The notes: generated by a model not told the origin, from the sequence alone. Shown: positions 37,251 to 46,577, counted from the first letter of the stretch. The stretch is 64,000 nucleotides of DNA from Salinispora arenicola (GCF_006716065.1 NZ_VFOL01000001.1:3162001-3226000), one strand, 5' to 3'. A program made the numbers and translations.

Positions 37251-38713
37251 GCATCCTGCTGATGATTCCGGTGGCAGTTCCGCTGTTTGCCGCCGCCGTG
37301 CTGCTCGCCCTGCCCGATCGGCCAGGAATGCGGCGGGTGGTGGCGCTGCTCGCCACGGCGGCGGTCACCGCGGTCGGCGTCGCCCTGCTGGTGCTGACTC
37401 GGGATGGGGACGTCCCGGTGCTCCGGGTCGGCGGCTGGCCGCCGGTCGTCGCGATCACCCTGGCGGCCGATCCGCTGAGCGCGCTGCTGGTCACGGTGTC
37501 GGCGACCGTGGTGCTGGCCTGCCTCGTGGCCGCGGCCGGAACCGGTGAGGACAGCCAGCGGGCCTTTCTGCCGCTGACGATGGTGCTGTCGGCCGGCGCG
37601 TACGGTGCCTTCCTCACCACCGACTTGTTCAACCTGTTCGTGCTGGTCGAGGTCATGCTCGTTCCGTCGTACGTGCTGCTGGCGCTCGCCGGCGGCCCAG
37701 GCCGCGCCGGCGCGGGCCGGGTCTACATCGCCACCAGTCTGCTGGGCTCCACGATCCTGCTCGCCGGCGTCGGCCTGCTCTACGGTGTCACCGGTACGGT
37801 CGGGCTCGCCGACCTCGCTGGGATGGCACGGAAGGCTCCCGCTGTCGCGGTCGCCGGTGGTGTCGTCCTGCTGGCGTTCACGCTCAAGGGCGCGCTCGTG
37901 CCACTGCACGACTGGCTGCCCCGCGCCTATCCGGTGGCGTCGCCGGTGGTGGTCGCGCTCTTCTCCGGGCTGCTCACCAAGGTGGGGCTGTACGCGATCA
38001 TCCGGATCTACGCCGTGCTGTACGGCGGTGATCCTGCGTACCATCCGCTGCTGGTGGCGGTGGCGCTGGCGTCCATGGTGATCGGGGTGCTCGGCGCGAT
38101 CGGCGTCGGCTCGATGCGGCGGGTGCTGGCCTTCCACATGGTGAGCCAGATCGGGTACGTGCTGCTCGGGCTGGCCCTGTTCACCGCCGCGAGTCTCGCC
38201 GCGGCCGTTTTCTACCTGGCCCAGTACGTGTTGGTGAAAGCGGCACTGTTCCTGTGCGCGGCGGTCGTGCGGGCCACCCATGGCACCGACCGGTTGAGCC
38301 GGCTGGGCGGGCTGGCCTCGTCCAATCCGCTGCTCGCGTTGGCCTTCGGCATCGCGGCCCTGTCGCTGGCCGGCCTACCACCGTTCGCCGGCTTCCTCGC
38401 CAAGTTCCTGGTGCTGCGGGCCGCCAACGAGGTCGGCGCCTGGCTGATGTTGACCGTGGCGATACTGGTCAGCCTCGTGACGCTGCTGTCGATGCTGAAG
38501 ATCTGGGGCGCCGCGTTCTGGGGCGAGGCGCCGCGGACGGTCCGCAACCGTACCGTCCGTCCTGGCGCGACTCTGCTCGGACCGCCGTTGGCCCTCGGCG
38601 TGTGTGCGTTGCTGCTCGGGCCGTTGGGTGGACCGCTGCTGCAGGTGGCCGACGCCGCCGCGGCGGGGCTGCTCGAGCCGGCCGGCTACGTGCGGGCCGT
38701 GAGCGGGCGGTGA
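37247..38713 (+). CDS. mrpD: Mrp antiporter subunit D
   Basis: A 488-residue, ~14-helix NuoM/NuoN-like subunit. FNLFVLVEVMLVPSYVLLAL has the conserved membrane glutamate, FTLKGALVPLHDWLPRAYPV the lysine and the amphipathic segment, and LFSGLLTKVGLYAIIR the second lysine region; these residues carry proton movement in the family. GTG 37247 overlaps the mrpC stop; the stop overlaps the mrpE start (GTGA). With MrpA it forms the ion-translocating part of the complex. Confidence 0.93.
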   Translation: MSILLMIPVAVPLFAAAVLLALPDRPGMRRVVALLATAAVTAVGVALLVLTRDGDVPVLRVGGWPPVVAITLAADPLSALLVTVSATVVLACLVAAAGTGEDSQRAFLPLTMVLSAGAYGAFLTTDLFNLFVLVEVMLVPSYVLLALAGGPGRAGAGRVYIATSLLGSTILLAGVGLLYGVTGTVGLADLAGMARKAPAVAVAGGVVLLAFTLKGALVPLHDWLPRAYPVASPVVVALFSGLLTKVGLYAIIRIYAVLYGGDPAYHPLLVAVALASMVIGVLGAIGVGSMRRVLAFHMVSQIGYVLLGLALFTAASLAAAVFYLAQYVLVKAALFLCAAVVRATHGTDRLSRLGGLASSNPLLALAFGIAALSLAGLPPFAGFLAKFLVLRAANEVGAWLMLTVAILVSLVTLLSMLKIWGAAFWGEAPRTVRNRTVRPGATLLGPPLALGVCALLLGPLGGPLLQVADAAAAGLLEPAGYVRAVSGR

Positions 38714-39111
38714 GCGGCGTGGTCGGGGGCGTGGTGTGGCGGGCGGCGGTACGGGCGGCGCGGGTCGCCTGGTTCCTCGCCTGGTTCGCGGTCCGACTGG
38801 TGCAGGCGAACCTGATGGTGGCCCGGGAGATCGTCACCCCGGGCATGGGGTTGCAGCCGGCTGTGGTCCGGGTTCCGCTGCGCGCCCGGACGGACACCGA
38901 GGTCGCCCTGCTCACGCTCTTCGTCACCCTGACCCCGGGCACCCTCACCCTGGCGGTGCGCCGCGACCCGCGGGTGATGTGGGTGCACGGCATGTACGCC
39001 GCGGATCCGACGGCGTTCCGTCACACCGTGGCGGACCTGGAGGGGCGGCTGTTGGCCGCCGTTCGGCCGGTCGCCGGCGTCGGCCGGCCCGGTGACGAGG
39101 GAGGAAGGTGA
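38710..39111 (+). CDS. mrpE: Mrp antiporter subunit E
   Basis: A 133-residue subunit with two N-terminal hydrophobic helices (~5-40) and a cytoplasmic alpha/beta domain. The conserved MrpE stretch TLFVTLTPGTLTLAVRRDPR and VMWVHGMYAAD is present. GTG 38710 is fixed by its 4-nt overlap with mrpD; the long open frame from 38254 is mrpD shadow sequence. It ends 3 nt before mrpF. Confidence 0.9.
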   Translation: MSGVVGGVVWRAAVRAARVAWFLAWFAVRLVQANLMVAREIVTPGMGLQPAVVRVPLRARTDTEVALLTLFVTLTPGTLTLAVRRDPRVMWVHGMYAADPTAFRHTVADLEGRLLAAVRPVAGVGRPGDEGGR

Positions 39112-39114
39112 CGG

Positions 39115-39372
39115 ATGCTCCTGCTCGACGTGGTGCTTGTGGTGCTCGTCCTGTCGATGACCGTGGTCCTCGGCCGGCTGATCGTCGGCCCCACCGACGC
39201 TGACCGGGCTGCGGCGCTCGACCATGGCTTCTTCGTGTTCCTGGCGGCGGTGGCGGTGCTGGCCGTCCGGTTGGACGCACCGGACATGCTGGATCTGGTC
39301 CTCACCGGCACGCTGGTCAGCTTTCTGGCGACGGTCGCGTTGGCCCGCCTGGTGCACCGGCGGCGGCCGTGA
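39115..39372 (+). CDS. mrpF: Mrp antiporter subunit F
   Basis: An 85-residue protein with three membrane helices. LIVGPTDADRAAALDHGFFV matches the MrpF signature (GPTxxDRxxAxD). It lies 3 nt after mrpE and overlaps mrpG by 4 nt (GTGA). Length is typical for the family. Confidence 0.92.
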   Translation: MLLLDVVLVVLVLSMTVVLGRLIVGPTDADRAAALDHGFFVFLAAVAVLAVRLDAPDMLDLVLTGTLVSFLATVALARLVHRRRP

Positions 39373-39725
39373 TCCGGACGCTACTCGCCTCGGCGCTGCT
39401 GGCGATCGGTGCCGGCCTGATCGTGGTCAGCTCGCTGGGGCTGATCCGGCTGCCGGACGTCTACAACCGGATGAACGCCGTCGCGAAGGCCGGCAGTCTG
39501 GGCCTGATCTGCATTCTCCTGGCGGTGCTGTTGTTGCTGCCCGGTGTCCGGACGGCGGTGGTGGCCCTGGTCGCGATCGGGTTGCAACTCGTCTCGGCGC
39601 CGGTCGGCGGGTACGCCTTGGCCCGTGCCGCCTACCGAGCGGGTAGCCCGTTGGCCGACAGCACCCGCTACGACGAACTCGGCGGGCGGGTTCCGCCGGC
39701 GCGACGCCGGGCGGCCCGGGAATGA
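39369..39725 (+). CDS. mrpG: Mrp antiporter subunit G
   Basis: A 118-residue protein with three membrane helices. SLGLIRLPDVYNRMNAVAKA is the MrpG/PhaG hallmark and GYALARAAYRAG follows the last helix. It is the last gene of the mrp operon. Downstream, the perfect palindrome GGGGCCGCGGCCCC at 39741-39754 may act as a terminator. Confidence 0.92.
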   Translation: MIRTLLASALLAIGAGLIVVSSLGLIRLPDVYNRMNAVAKAGSLGLICILLAVLLLLPGVRTAVVALVAIGLQLVSAPVGGYALARAAYRAGSPLADSTRYDELGGRVPPARRRAARE

Positions 39726-39740
39726 CCGGTCCGCGTGGCC

Positions 39741-39754
39741 GGGGCCGCGGCCCC
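39741..39754 (+). terminator. GC palindrome after mrpG
   Basis: GGGGCCGCGGCCCC is a perfect 14-bp palindrome 15 nt after the mrpG stop. It can act as a short terminator hairpin without U-tract. Its first eight bases also match, in reverse complement, the 5' arm of the leuS attenuator (39845-39852), but it lies upstream of the predicted leuS start site. Confidence 0.35.
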
Positions 39755-39769
39755 TGGTTGGCTGCGGGG

Positions 39770-39775
39770 TACACT
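39770..39775 (+). promoter_or_regulatory. -10 box of the leuS leader transcript
   Basis: TACACT ends 7 nt before the ATG of the leucine leader peptide, placing transcription start at or beside that ATG. No ribosome binding site and no clear -35 is seen, consistent with a leaderless transcript. Confidence 0.55.
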
Positions 39776-39782
39776 CCGGTGC

Positions 39783-39821
39783 ATGGCCGGAGTCTTCCTG
39801 CTTCTTACCGGGCCGTGCTGA
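39783..39821 (+). CDS. Leucine leader peptide of leuS
   Basis: A 12-residue frame MAGVFLLLTGPC with three consecutive leucine codons (CTG CTT CTT, 39798-39806). CTT is a rare leucine codon in this GC-rich window, which would sharpen stalling. It lies upstream of an intrinsic terminator and leuS, the layout of ribosome-mediated attenuation by charged leucyl-tRNA. A 9-bp stem GCCGTGCTG (39812-39820) with CAGCACGGC (39838-39846) starts inside the peptide gene, where a stalled ribosome would cover it. Confidence 0.75.
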   Translation: MAGVFLLLTGPC

Positions 39822-39847
39822 TCCGCTGAGCGCGCGACAGCACGGCG

Positions 39848-39872
39848 GCCCCTCCTGTGTGAGGGGCTTTTT
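39848..39872 (+). terminator. Attenuator terminator before leuS
   Basis: GCCCCTC (39848-39854) and GAGGGGC (39861-39867) form a perfect 7-bp stem with a 6-nt loop, followed directly by TTTTT (39868-39872). It is the most canonical intrinsic terminator in the window and stands 92 nt before the leuS ATG, so it should control read-through into leuS. Confidence 0.85.
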
Positions 39873-39964
39873 CGTGCCCGCCACCAGCCCGGTCCCGCGG
39901 GCGGGCGGCGAGCACTGACCGACACCGCACGAGAGAACCCGCGCCGACTGAAGCGAGGAGAGCC

Positions 39965-42823
39965 ATGACTGAGGCAGCCGCCAGCGACATCCCTCCGTTC
40001 CGGTACACGGCGGCCCTGGCCGACGAGATCGAGCGTCGTTGGCAGGACATCTGGGAACGTGAGGGCACCTTCCACGCCCCCAACCCGACCGGTCCGTTGG
40101 CCGACCCCGAGCACCCGCGGGCGGGGGCGGAGAAGCTGTACGTACTGGACATGTTTCCGTACCCGTCGGGCGCCGGCCTGCACGTCGGGCACCCGCTGGG
40201 CTACATCGGCACCGACTGCTTCGCCCGCTACCAGCGGATGGCTGGGCGCAACGTGCTGCACGCCATGGGGTTCGACGCCTTCGGCCTGCCCGCCGAGCAG
40301 TACGCGGTGCAGACCGGCACCCACCCGCGTACCACCACCGAGGCGAACATCGCCCGATACAAGGCGCAGCTGCGCCGGCTGGGACTGGCCCACGACGAGC
40401 GCCGCTCGGTGGCCACCATCGACGCCGACTTCTACCGCTGGACCCAATGGGTCTTCCTGCAGATCTACAACGCCTGGTATGACCGCGAGGCGAAGCGGGC
40501 CCGCCCGATCGCCGAGCTGATCGCCGAGTTCTCCGGCGGTGTCCGGCGTACCCCGGACGGCCGACCCTGGGGTGAGCTGACCGACGTCGAGCGGCGGAGC
40601 GTCGTCGACGAGTACCGGCTGGCGTACGTGTCGCAGGCCCCGGTCAACTGGTGCCCGGGGCTGGGCACCGTGCTGGCCAACGAGGAGGTCACCGCCGATG
40701 GTCGCTCCGAGCGGGGGAACTTCCCGGTCTTCAAGCGGAACCTGAAGCAGTGGATGATGCGGATCACCGCGTACGGTGACCGGCTGCTGGACGACCTGGA
40801 CAAGCTGGACTGGCCCGAGCCGATCAAGCTGATGCAGCGCAACTGGATCGGCCGCTCCATCGGTGCGCACATCGAATTTCCCACCTCGGCCGGGGACTCC
40901 GGTGCGGTGGGCGAGCCGCGGATCAACGTTTTCACCACCCGACCGGACACGATCTTCGGCGCCACCTACCTGGTGCTGGCCCCCGAGCACGCCCTGGTGG
41001 ACGACCTGGTGCCGACGGCCTGGCCGTCGGGGACCAGGGATGCCTGGACGGGCGGGCAGGCGAGCCCACGGGCTGCGGTGGCGGGCTACCGCAAGGTGGC
41101 CGCGGCAAAGACCGACATGGAGCGACAGGCCGAGACGAAGGAGAAGACCGGCGTCTTCATCGGGGCGTACGCCGCCAACCCGGTCACCGGGGCCCAGATC
41201 CCGATCTTCATCGCCGACTACGTGCTGGCCGGCTACGGCACCGGCGCGATCATGGCGGTGCCCGGTCAGGACGAGCGGGACTGGGCCTTCGCCGAGGTGT
41301 TCGACCTGCCCATCGTTCGTACCGTCAGGCCGGCGGAGGGCTTCGACGGCAAGGCGTACACCGGTGAGGGTCCGGCCATCAACAGCGCCGCCCCCGAACG
41401 CGGCCTGGACCTGGACGGCCTGGGAGTCGCCGAGGCCAAGGCCCAGACCATCGCCTGGCTGGAGGCCAGTGGCCACGGCTCGGGCGCGGTGACCTACCGG
41501 TTGCGGGACTGGCTGTTCAGCCGGCAGCGGTACTGGGGCGAGCCGTTCCCGATCGTGTACGACGAGACCGGCGCCGCCGTCGCCCTGCCGGAGGACATGC
41601 TGCCGGTCGAGCTACCCGAGGTGGATGACTTCTCGCCGCGCACCTTCGATCCCGCGGATGCGGGGTCGAATCCGGAGACGCCGCTGTCGCGACGTCGGGA
41701 CTGGGTCGAGGTGGAGCTGGACCTGGGCGACGGTCCGAAGCGCTACACCCGGGAGACCAACGTGATGCCGCAGTGGGCCGGCTCCTGCTGGTACGAGCTG
41801 CGCTACCTGGACCCGACCAACGCCGACCGCTTCGTCGACCCGGACACGGAGCGGTACTGGATGGGCCCGCGTGGCGAGGGTGACTGCGGGGGAACCGACC
41901 TGTACGTCGGTGGCGCGGAGCATGCCGTACTGCATCTGCTGTATGCCCGGTTCTGGCACAAGGTGCTGTACGACCTGGGGCACGTGTCGAGCTTCGAGCC
42001 GTTCCGGAAGCTGTTCAACCAGGGCTACATCCAGGCGTACGCGTACACCGACGCGCGCGGGGCGTACGTGCCGGCGGAGGAGGTCGTCGAGCGTTCCGGC
42101 GCCTACTATCTGGGCGACGTCGAGGTCAGCCGCGAGTACGGCAAGATGGGCAAGTCCCTGCGGAACGTGGTGACGCCGGACGAGATGTGCGCCGCGTACG
42201 GGGCGGACACGTTCCGGGTGTACGAGATGTCGATGGGCCCGCTGGAGGTTTCTCGCCCCTGGGAGACGCGGGCCGTGGTCGGGTCGTTCCGGTTCCTGCA
42301 GCGAGTGTGGCGGGCGATCGTGGACGAGCGGAGCGGTGCGTCCCGGGTGGTGGACGCCCCGGCCGACGAGGCGACCCGCCGGCTGCTGCACCGGATCGTG
42401 GACGGGGTTCGGGGCGACATGGAAGCGATGCGCTTCAACACCTCGGTCGCAAAGCTGATCGAGCTGACCAACGCGCTCACCAGGCTGCCGGAGACGCCGC
42501 GTGAGGTGGCCGAGCCGCTGGTGCTGATGGTGGCGCCGTTCGCTCCGCACGTGGCCGAGGAACTGTGGCGCCGGATGGGCCATCCGACGTCGCTGGCCTA
42601 CGCCGACTTCCCAGTTGCCGACCCGGACCTGTTGGTGGCCGAGTCGGTGACGTACCCGGTGCAGGTCAACGGAAAGGTGCGCGGCCGGGTGCAGGTGCCC
42701 GCGGACGCCAGCGAGGAGGTCGTGCGCGCCGCCGCGTTGGATGCGGTGGCGACCGCCCTGGAGGGCCGGGAACCTCGCAAGGTCATCGTCGTTCCCGGCC
42801 GGATGGTCTCCGTGGTCCGCTGA
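39965..42823 (+). CDS. leuS: Leucyl-tRNA synthetase
   Basis: A 952-residue class Ia synthetase that charges tRNA-Leu. The HIGH motif is HVGH in [20 protein letters not shown] (~73-76), and the KMSKS motif reads KMGKS (~727), the usual LeuRS variant. The editing domain (CP1) lies between, with [19 protein letters not shown]. Anticodon-binding and C-terminal domains end with [23 protein letters not shown] 39965 follows GAGGAGAG. Expression is probably set by the leucine leader and attenuator upstream. Confidence 0.96.
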   Translation: MTEAAASDIPPFRYTAALADEIERRWQDIWEREGTFHAPNPTGPLADPEHPRAGAEKLYVLDMFPYPSGAGLHVGHPLGYIGTDCFARYQRMAGRNVLHAMGFDAFGLPAEQYAVQTGTHPRTTTEANIARYKAQLRRLGLAHDERRSVATIDADFYRWTQWVFLQIYNAWYDREAKRARPIAELIAEFSGGVRRTPDGRPWGELTDVERRSVVDEYRLAYVSQAPVNWCPGLGTVLANEEVTADGRSERGNFPVFKRNLKQWMMRITAYGDRLLDDLDKLDWPEPIKLMQRNWIGRSIGAHIEFPTSAGDSGAVGEPRINVFTTRPDTIFGATYLVLAPEHALVDDLVPTAWPSGTRDAWTGGQASPRAAVAGYRKVAAAKTDMERQAETKEKTGVFIGAYAANPVTGAQIPIFIADYVLAGYGTGAIMAVPGQDERDWAFAEVFDLPIVRTVRPAEGFDGKAYTGEGPAINSAAPERGLDLDGLGVAEAKAQTIAWLEASGHGSGAVTYRLRDWLFSRQRYWGEPFPIVYDETGAAVALPEDMLPVELPEVDDFSPRTFDPADAGSNPETPLSRRRDWVEVELDLGDGPKRYTRETNVMPQWAGSCWYELRYLDPTNADRFVDPDTERYWMGPRGEGDCGGTDLYVGGAEHAVLHLLYARFWHKVLYDLGHVSSFEPFRKLFNQGYIQAYAYTDARGAYVPAEEVVERSGAYYLGDVEVSREYGKMGKSLRNVVTPDEMCAAYGADTFRVYEMSMGPLEVSRPWETRAVVGSFRFLQRVWRAIVDERSGASRVVDAPADEATRRLLHRIVDGVRGDMEAMRFNTSVAKLIELTNALTRLPETPREVAEPLVLMVAPFAPHVAEELWRRMGHPTSLAYADFPVADPDLLVAESVTYPVQVNGKVRGRVQVPADASEEVVRAAALDAVATALEGREPRKVIVVPGRMVSVVR

Positions 42824-42827
42824 GGGT

Positions 42828-42865
42828 GGTCCCCTTCGCGCCGCCTCGGTTGCGTGCGGGGGACC
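42828..42865. terminator. Possible bidirectional terminator leuS/VTT
   Basis: Between the convergent leuS and VTT-protein genes, GGTCCCC (42828-42834) pairs with GGGGACC (42859-42865) across a 24-nt loop. There is no U-tract. Confidence 0.4.
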
Positions 42866-42875
42866 GGCCCGCCCC

Positions 42876-43631
42876 TCAGGGGAGGTTGCGCTCGGTCCGC
42901 CACCAGCGGTGGATGAGCACGGCGCTGGCGATCAGGCCGAGCCCGGCCGGGGCGGCGGCGAACCAGTTGACCTGGCCCGGCGAGGTGACCGCGGCACCGA
43001 CGGCGGCGTATCCGAAGGCGGTCGGCGCCGAGGCGACGACACTGCCGACGAGGAACGGCAACACCCGTGCGCCGGTGGTGCCGTAGCCGTAGCTGACCAG
43101 GCCGAAGCCGGCGATCGGCAGCAGCCGCACGGTGACCACTCCGAGCACGTTCTGCCGGGTGAACCAGCCGTCCAGCCGGGCGAGGCGACCGCGAATCCGT
43201 TCGGCGACGAACTCCCGCCCGAGTACCCGGCCGACCATGAAGCCGATGGCCGCGGCCAGCAGTGCCGCGCCGAGCGCGTACGCGGCCCCTTCCAGGGCAC
43301 CGAAGAGGGCGCCGGAGGCCAGGGTGATGAAGGTGCGCGGGACCAGCGCGACAAGCAGGAGCGCTCCGCCGATGACCGCGGTAACCGGGGCGTAACCGCC
43401 CAACCGGTCGGCCAATCCGGGCAGGTCGGCCGGGTCCGGTCGGGGAACCACGAGCAGCGCCACCCCGAATCCGGCGAGCAGGAGCAGGAGCAGGCCGAAC
43501 CGGCCGGTTGCCGGGTCGCGCGTCAGCCGCCAGCGGAGCCGGATCCCCACCCGGTGACGGCGGGCGCGGTGGTGCGAGCCGTGGTGGTGGCCGCCACGGG
43601 GGATGGTCCTGCGGCGGCCGTCGTGGGTCAT
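42876..43631 (-). CDS. TVP38/TMEM64 (VTT domain) membrane protein
   Basis: A 251-residue membrane protein with a basic His/Arg-rich N-terminus (~45 residues) and about five or six helices. The VTT/SNARE-associated core LVPRTFITLASGALFGALEG, then VRLLPIAGFGLVSYGYG, is clear. DedA/TVP38 relatives act in lipid flipping or membrane homeostasis; a role in recycling undecaprenyl phosphate has been shown for some DedA proteins, which would fit this cell-wall neighbourhood, but that is inference. ATG 43631 overlaps the gatD stop (ATGA). Confidence 0.85.
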   Translation of the reverse strand: MTHDGRRRTIPRGGHHHGSHHRARRHRVGIRLRWRLTRDPATGRFGLLLLLLAGFGVALLVVPRPDPADLPGLADRLGGYAPVTAVIGGALLLVALVPRTFITLASGALFGALEGAAYALGAALLAAAIGFMVGRVLGREFVAERIRGRLARLDGWFTRQNVLGVVTVRLLPIAGFGLVSYGYGTTGARVLPFLVGSVVASAPTAFGYAAVGAAVTSPGQVNWFAAAPAGLGLIASAVLIHRWWRTERNLP

Positions 43632-44350
43632 GGTCGTGCGGTGGCGACCACAGCGGCGTGGCGTTCGGCCCGGAGCCGTTCGGACCAGGTGTCGTCCAGT
43701 GGGGGCAGTTGGTTGACCCCGACCGCCCAGCGCAGCAGCAAGTCGGCCAGAGCCGGGTTGCGGGCCAGGGCCGGTCCGTGTGAATAGGTGCCGAGCAGCT
43801 TGCCCCGCCAGGCCCCTTCGGTTTTGGTGTCGTTGCCGATCCCGGCGGTCACCTGGGCCAGCGGTGACACCTCCGGGCCGAGGTGGGTACGCCCACCGTG
43901 GTTCTCGAAACCGGACAGCGGCGGCAGGCCCAGCCGTTGGTCGATGTTGCCGGCGAGTTCGCCGATGGCCCGGGCGGGGCCCCGGTCGGAGGAGAGGTCG
44001 AGCAGGTCCAGGCCGGCGCACTTGGTGCCCTTGGCGAAGAACGAGGAGCCGAGGAGTTGGTACCCGGCGCAGACGCCGAATACCACCGATCCCTGCGCGA
44101 CGGCCCGGTGCAGGCCCCCGTCGGCGATGAGTCGCTGGGCGCCGAGCGCCTGCGGGCCGTCCTCGCCGCCACCGACCAGGTAGATGTCGGCGGTGGCGGG
44201 CAGCGGCTGGTCAGAGCGGATCTCCAGCACCTCGACCGGGTAACCGCGCCGCTGGGCGCGGGTGGCCAGGATGTGTGCGTTGCCCCGGTCACCGTAGGTG
44301 GAGAGCAGATCCGGATATACCCAGACGATGCGCAGGCTGTCAGAGAACAC
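43628..44350 (-). CDS. gatD: Lipid II isoglutaminyl synthase, glutaminase subunit GatD
   Basis: A 240-residue class I glutamine amidotransferase of the CobB/CobQ type that supplies ammonia to MurT. The N-terminus YPDLLSTYGDRGNAHIL matches GatD; the catalytic cysteine is in VVFGVCAGYQLLG and the catalytic histidine in GTYSHGPALARNP. GTG 44350 was chosen: it gives an 11-nt overlap with murT and the expected GatD N-terminus, while the open frame to 44590 is murT shadow. GatD-MurT amidates the D-glutamate of lipid II to D-isoglutamine. Confidence 0.9.
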   Translation of the reverse strand: MFSDSLRIVWVYPDLLSTYGDRGNAHILATRAQRRGYPVEVLEIRSDQPLPATADIYLVGGGEDGPQALGAQRLIADGGLHRAVAQGSVVFGVCAGYQLLGSSFFAKGTKCAGLDLLDLSSDRGPARAIGELAGNIDQRLGLPPLSGFENHGGRTHLGPEVSPLAQVTAGIGNDTKTEGAWRGKLLGTYSHGPALARNPALADLLLRWAVGVNQLPPLDDTWSERLRAERHAAVVATARP

Positions 44351-45602
44351 GGTCCAACTCCGCTCGGATGTCCTGGAACGCGGTGTAGTTCGCGATGACC
44401 TCGAGGCGGCCCGGCGGGGTCGCCTGGATCGCCTCGGTGAACGTGCGTACGTGCTGGAACGGTACGCCGTTGACGTCGAGTCGGACGGCCAGGTCGAACG
44501 CCCGGTCGCCGGTGATGAGTACCTGCCGGCCACGGAGCGGGGCGAAGTCGACGTCGAAGAGCCAGGAGGTGTCCAGCCCGTCGGGGTCACGGGCGTTGAT
44601 GGACAACAGTGTCGGTGCCTCGTCGGCCATATCGAACGCCTCCAGCCAGCTGGCCGGGTTCTTCGCCAGCAGCAGCCGGATCAGCCGTCCGTCCCGCTCG
44701 ACCTGTGCGTATCGCCCGGCGACCGAGGTGACCGAGCCGAGCTTGAGTACCGCGTCGACGGGGCGTACGCCGAATTCGGCCGCGACGGCGAGGGCGGTGG
44801 CGGCATTGCCGAGGTTTACCGTGCCCGGGAGCTGGAGCTGGACCTTGTGCCAGGCGCCGGTTGGGTCGGTCACACCGTCGTCCTCGACGGACCACTGCGG
44901 CTGCGGCCGGCGTAGTGGGCAGCCGGTGCACCACCACTGGTTGTCCTGCCGGGCGATCGTCGAGCCGCACTCGGGGCAGACCCAGGAGTCGTCGTGCCAG
45001 CGTTGGCCGGCGCTGAACCAGACCACCTGGGGGGGTGTGATGCGCTGGTCGTGGTTGGCCGGCGGGGTGGCGGCCCACACCACCATCGGATCGTCCGCGT
45101 TGGCGATGACCCGCAGCTCGGGGTGCCGGATCAGCGCCGCCCGCCACAGCTGCGCCATCATGGCGACCTCTCTGGCCCGGTCCAACTGGTCGCGGGAGAG
45201 GTTGAGGAGCGCCACCACGTGGGCGTCGGTGGCATCCAGCACCTGCGCGAGGTAGTGCTCGTCAACCTCGAGCACCGCGTACGGGGTGCTGCCGGCCTTT
45301 GCCAGCGCTGAGGTGTGCCCGGTGGGCATGTTAGCGCCGAACGAGTTGGTGGCGACCTTGCCGAGCACGCCGACCGCGGCGGTGGCGAGCCGGGTGGTCG
45401 TGGTCTTGCCGTTGGTACCGGAGATCAGGGCGATGGCGCGGCCCGCGGCGAGGTGGGCGAGCAGTTCCGGGTCGATTTTGAGGCCGATCCAGCCGCCGAT
45501 GACCGAGCCGTCGCCGCGGCCCGCGGCCCGCGACAGGGCCGCGGCGGTCCGCGACACGGAGCTGGCCACCTTCGCCCGCAGGGGCATTTTCGCGTCCGTC
45601 AC
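44340..45602 (-). CDS. murT: Lipid II isoglutaminyl synthase, ligase subunit MurT
   Basis: A 420-residue Mur-ligase relative. ATP-binding ALISGTNGKTTTTRLAT is followed by the Mur central fold (VLEVDEHYLAQVLDATDAHV, then LLNLSRDQLDRARE) and the MurT-specific zinc ribbon with CPEC and CTGC (four cysteines). The C-terminal MurT domain contains INARDPDGLDTSWLFDVDF. GTG 45602 is favoured over ATG 45587 because a -10 box TAACCT (45615-45610) lies 7 nt upstream, typical of a leaderless transcript. First gene of murT-gatD-VTT, divergent from mraZ. Confidence 0.92.
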   Translation of the reverse strand: MTDAKMPLRAKVASSVSRTAAALSRAAGRGDGSVIGGWIGLKIDPELLAHLAAGRAIALISGTNGKTTTTRLATAAVGVLGKVATNSFGANMPTGHTSALAKAGSTPYAVLEVDEHYLAQVLDATDAHVVALLNLSRDQLDRAREVAMMAQLWRAALIRHPELRVIANADDPMVVWAATPPANHDQRITPPQVVWFSAGQRWHDDSWVCPECGSTIARQDNQWWCTGCPLRRPQPQWSVEDDGVTDPTGAWHKVQLQLPGTVNLGNAATALAVAAEFGVRPVDAVLKLGSVTSVAGRYAQVERDGRLIRLLLAKNPASWLEAFDMADEAPTLLSINARDPDGLDTSWLFDVDFAPLRGRQVLITGDRAFDLAVRLDVNGVPFQHVRTFTEAIQATPPGRLEVIANYTAFQDIRAELDRVL

Positions 45603-45755
45603 GCGAGCGAGGTTACTCCACCGGTGGGCTCCCCAGATCGCTGCTGGCGGCGAACCCTTCGGCTCGTTACCCCTGTGCGACCGTCCGGATCGGCGTCGGG
45701 CGGATGGAGTAGATCTATGTCGGACAGTGGGTGGCCGCTTGGAGGCGGCTCGCCC
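45603..45755. other. Divergent intergenic region, murT side
   Basis: No gene seen. The minus strand carries GGTGGAGTAACCT (the murT -10 with a GTGGA word overlapping it). ATGGAGTAGATCTATG at 45704-45719 is AT-richer than its surroundings. The rest holds no recognisable element. Confidence 0.4.
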
Positions 45756-45857
45756 TCCACTCCACTCCACCCGCTTTGACGTGCTGTTTTGGCGGCGTCG
45801 TCGACGCGCCGCGCGGGCGATTCTGGTTGCAGGTGGAGGGAAGTGGAGTAGAGTGGG
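45756..45857 (+). promoter_or_regulatory. mraZ promoter with MraZ-box-like repeats
   Basis: Three direct repeats GTGGA/GTGGA/GTGGG start at 45833, 45843 and 45853, exactly 10 bp apart, the geometry known for MraZ operators. They overlap a promoter made of TTGCAG (45827-45832) and TAGAGT (45849-45854), 16 nt apart. Upstream at 45756-45770 the same word occurs three times on the minus strand with 5-bp period (TCCAC on the plus strand). The transcript would have an ~80-nt leader before GTG 45942. Confidence 0.72.
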
Positions 45858-45941
45858 GCCCGATGGTGCGGCCGGGAGGGCCCACCGGCCCGGGGGTCAG
45901 CGGCGCCGCGAACGCCGCTTGAAGGGCGAGGGGGTTGGGCC

Positions 45942-46370
45942 GTGTTCCTCGGCACCCACACTCCGCGTCTGGACGACAAGGGTCGGCTGATTCTCCCGGC
46001 GAAGTTTCGGGATGAGCTGGCGGGGGGTGTCGTGATCACCAAAGGGCAGGAGCGTTGCCTCTACGTCTTCCCGGCACCGGAGTTCCAGCGGATCGCGGAT
46101 CAGCTGCGGGCGCAGCCGATGACGCACAAGGCGGCCCGGGCCTACAGCCGGGTCTTCTTCGCCAGTGCGCACGACGAGGTCCCCGACAAACAGGGGCGGG
46201 TGACTATTCCGGGTCACCTGCGGGATTACGCCGCACTCGACCGTGATCTGGTCGTGATCGGGGCCCACACCCGGGTGGAGATCTGGGACCGAGTCGCCTG
46301 GGAGAGCTACCTCGCGGAGAGCGAAGACGACTTCGCCGACATCGAGGAGGGGGTGCTGCCCGGTCTGTAG
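45942..46370 (+). CDS. mraZ: Transcriptional regulator MraZ
   Basis: A 142-residue AbrB-like DNA-binding protein with two MraZ repeats: [20 protein letters not shown] (repeat 1) and [20 protein letters not shown] (repeat 2), each with the D-x-K/Q-G-R motif that contacts DNA. It forms ring-shaped oligomers and regulates its own dcw operon. GTG start; first gene of the division and cell wall cluster. The repeats at 45833-45857 are its probable operator. Confidence 0.95.
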   Translation: MFLGTHTPRLDDKGRLILPAKFRDELAGGVVITKGQERCLYVFPAPEFQRIADQLRAQPMTHKAARAYSRVFFASAHDEVPDKQGRVTIPGHLRDYAALDRDLVVIGAHTRVEIWDRVAWESYLAESEDDFADIEEGVLPGL

Positions 46371-46577
46371 GGCGCGACGGCGCCTGGCGTACTGCGAGAT
46401 CTCCAGCCGCTTTTCGAGTTCCTGGCATCCCTTCCCCGGTGCCAGGCGCACGATTCGATCGGGGGCCGTGGCCGGAAGGCAGGCGGGAGCGGATGGGGAT
46501 CTGGTGGTACGACGGTGGGGCTGCAGTCCGAGAACAGGCGCGGCACGACAGTCAGAACGGAACCAGTGGGGGTCGAC
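46371..46577 (+). other. mraZ-rsmH spacer with long-range inverted repeat
   Basis: A 207-nt gap inside an otherwise compact cluster. GCGCCTGGC (46380-46388) and GCCAGGCGC (46441-46449) form a perfect 9-bp inverted repeat with a 52-nt loop. It may be a structured leader or a partial terminator reducing read-through past mraZ. No gene seen. Confidence 0.4.
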
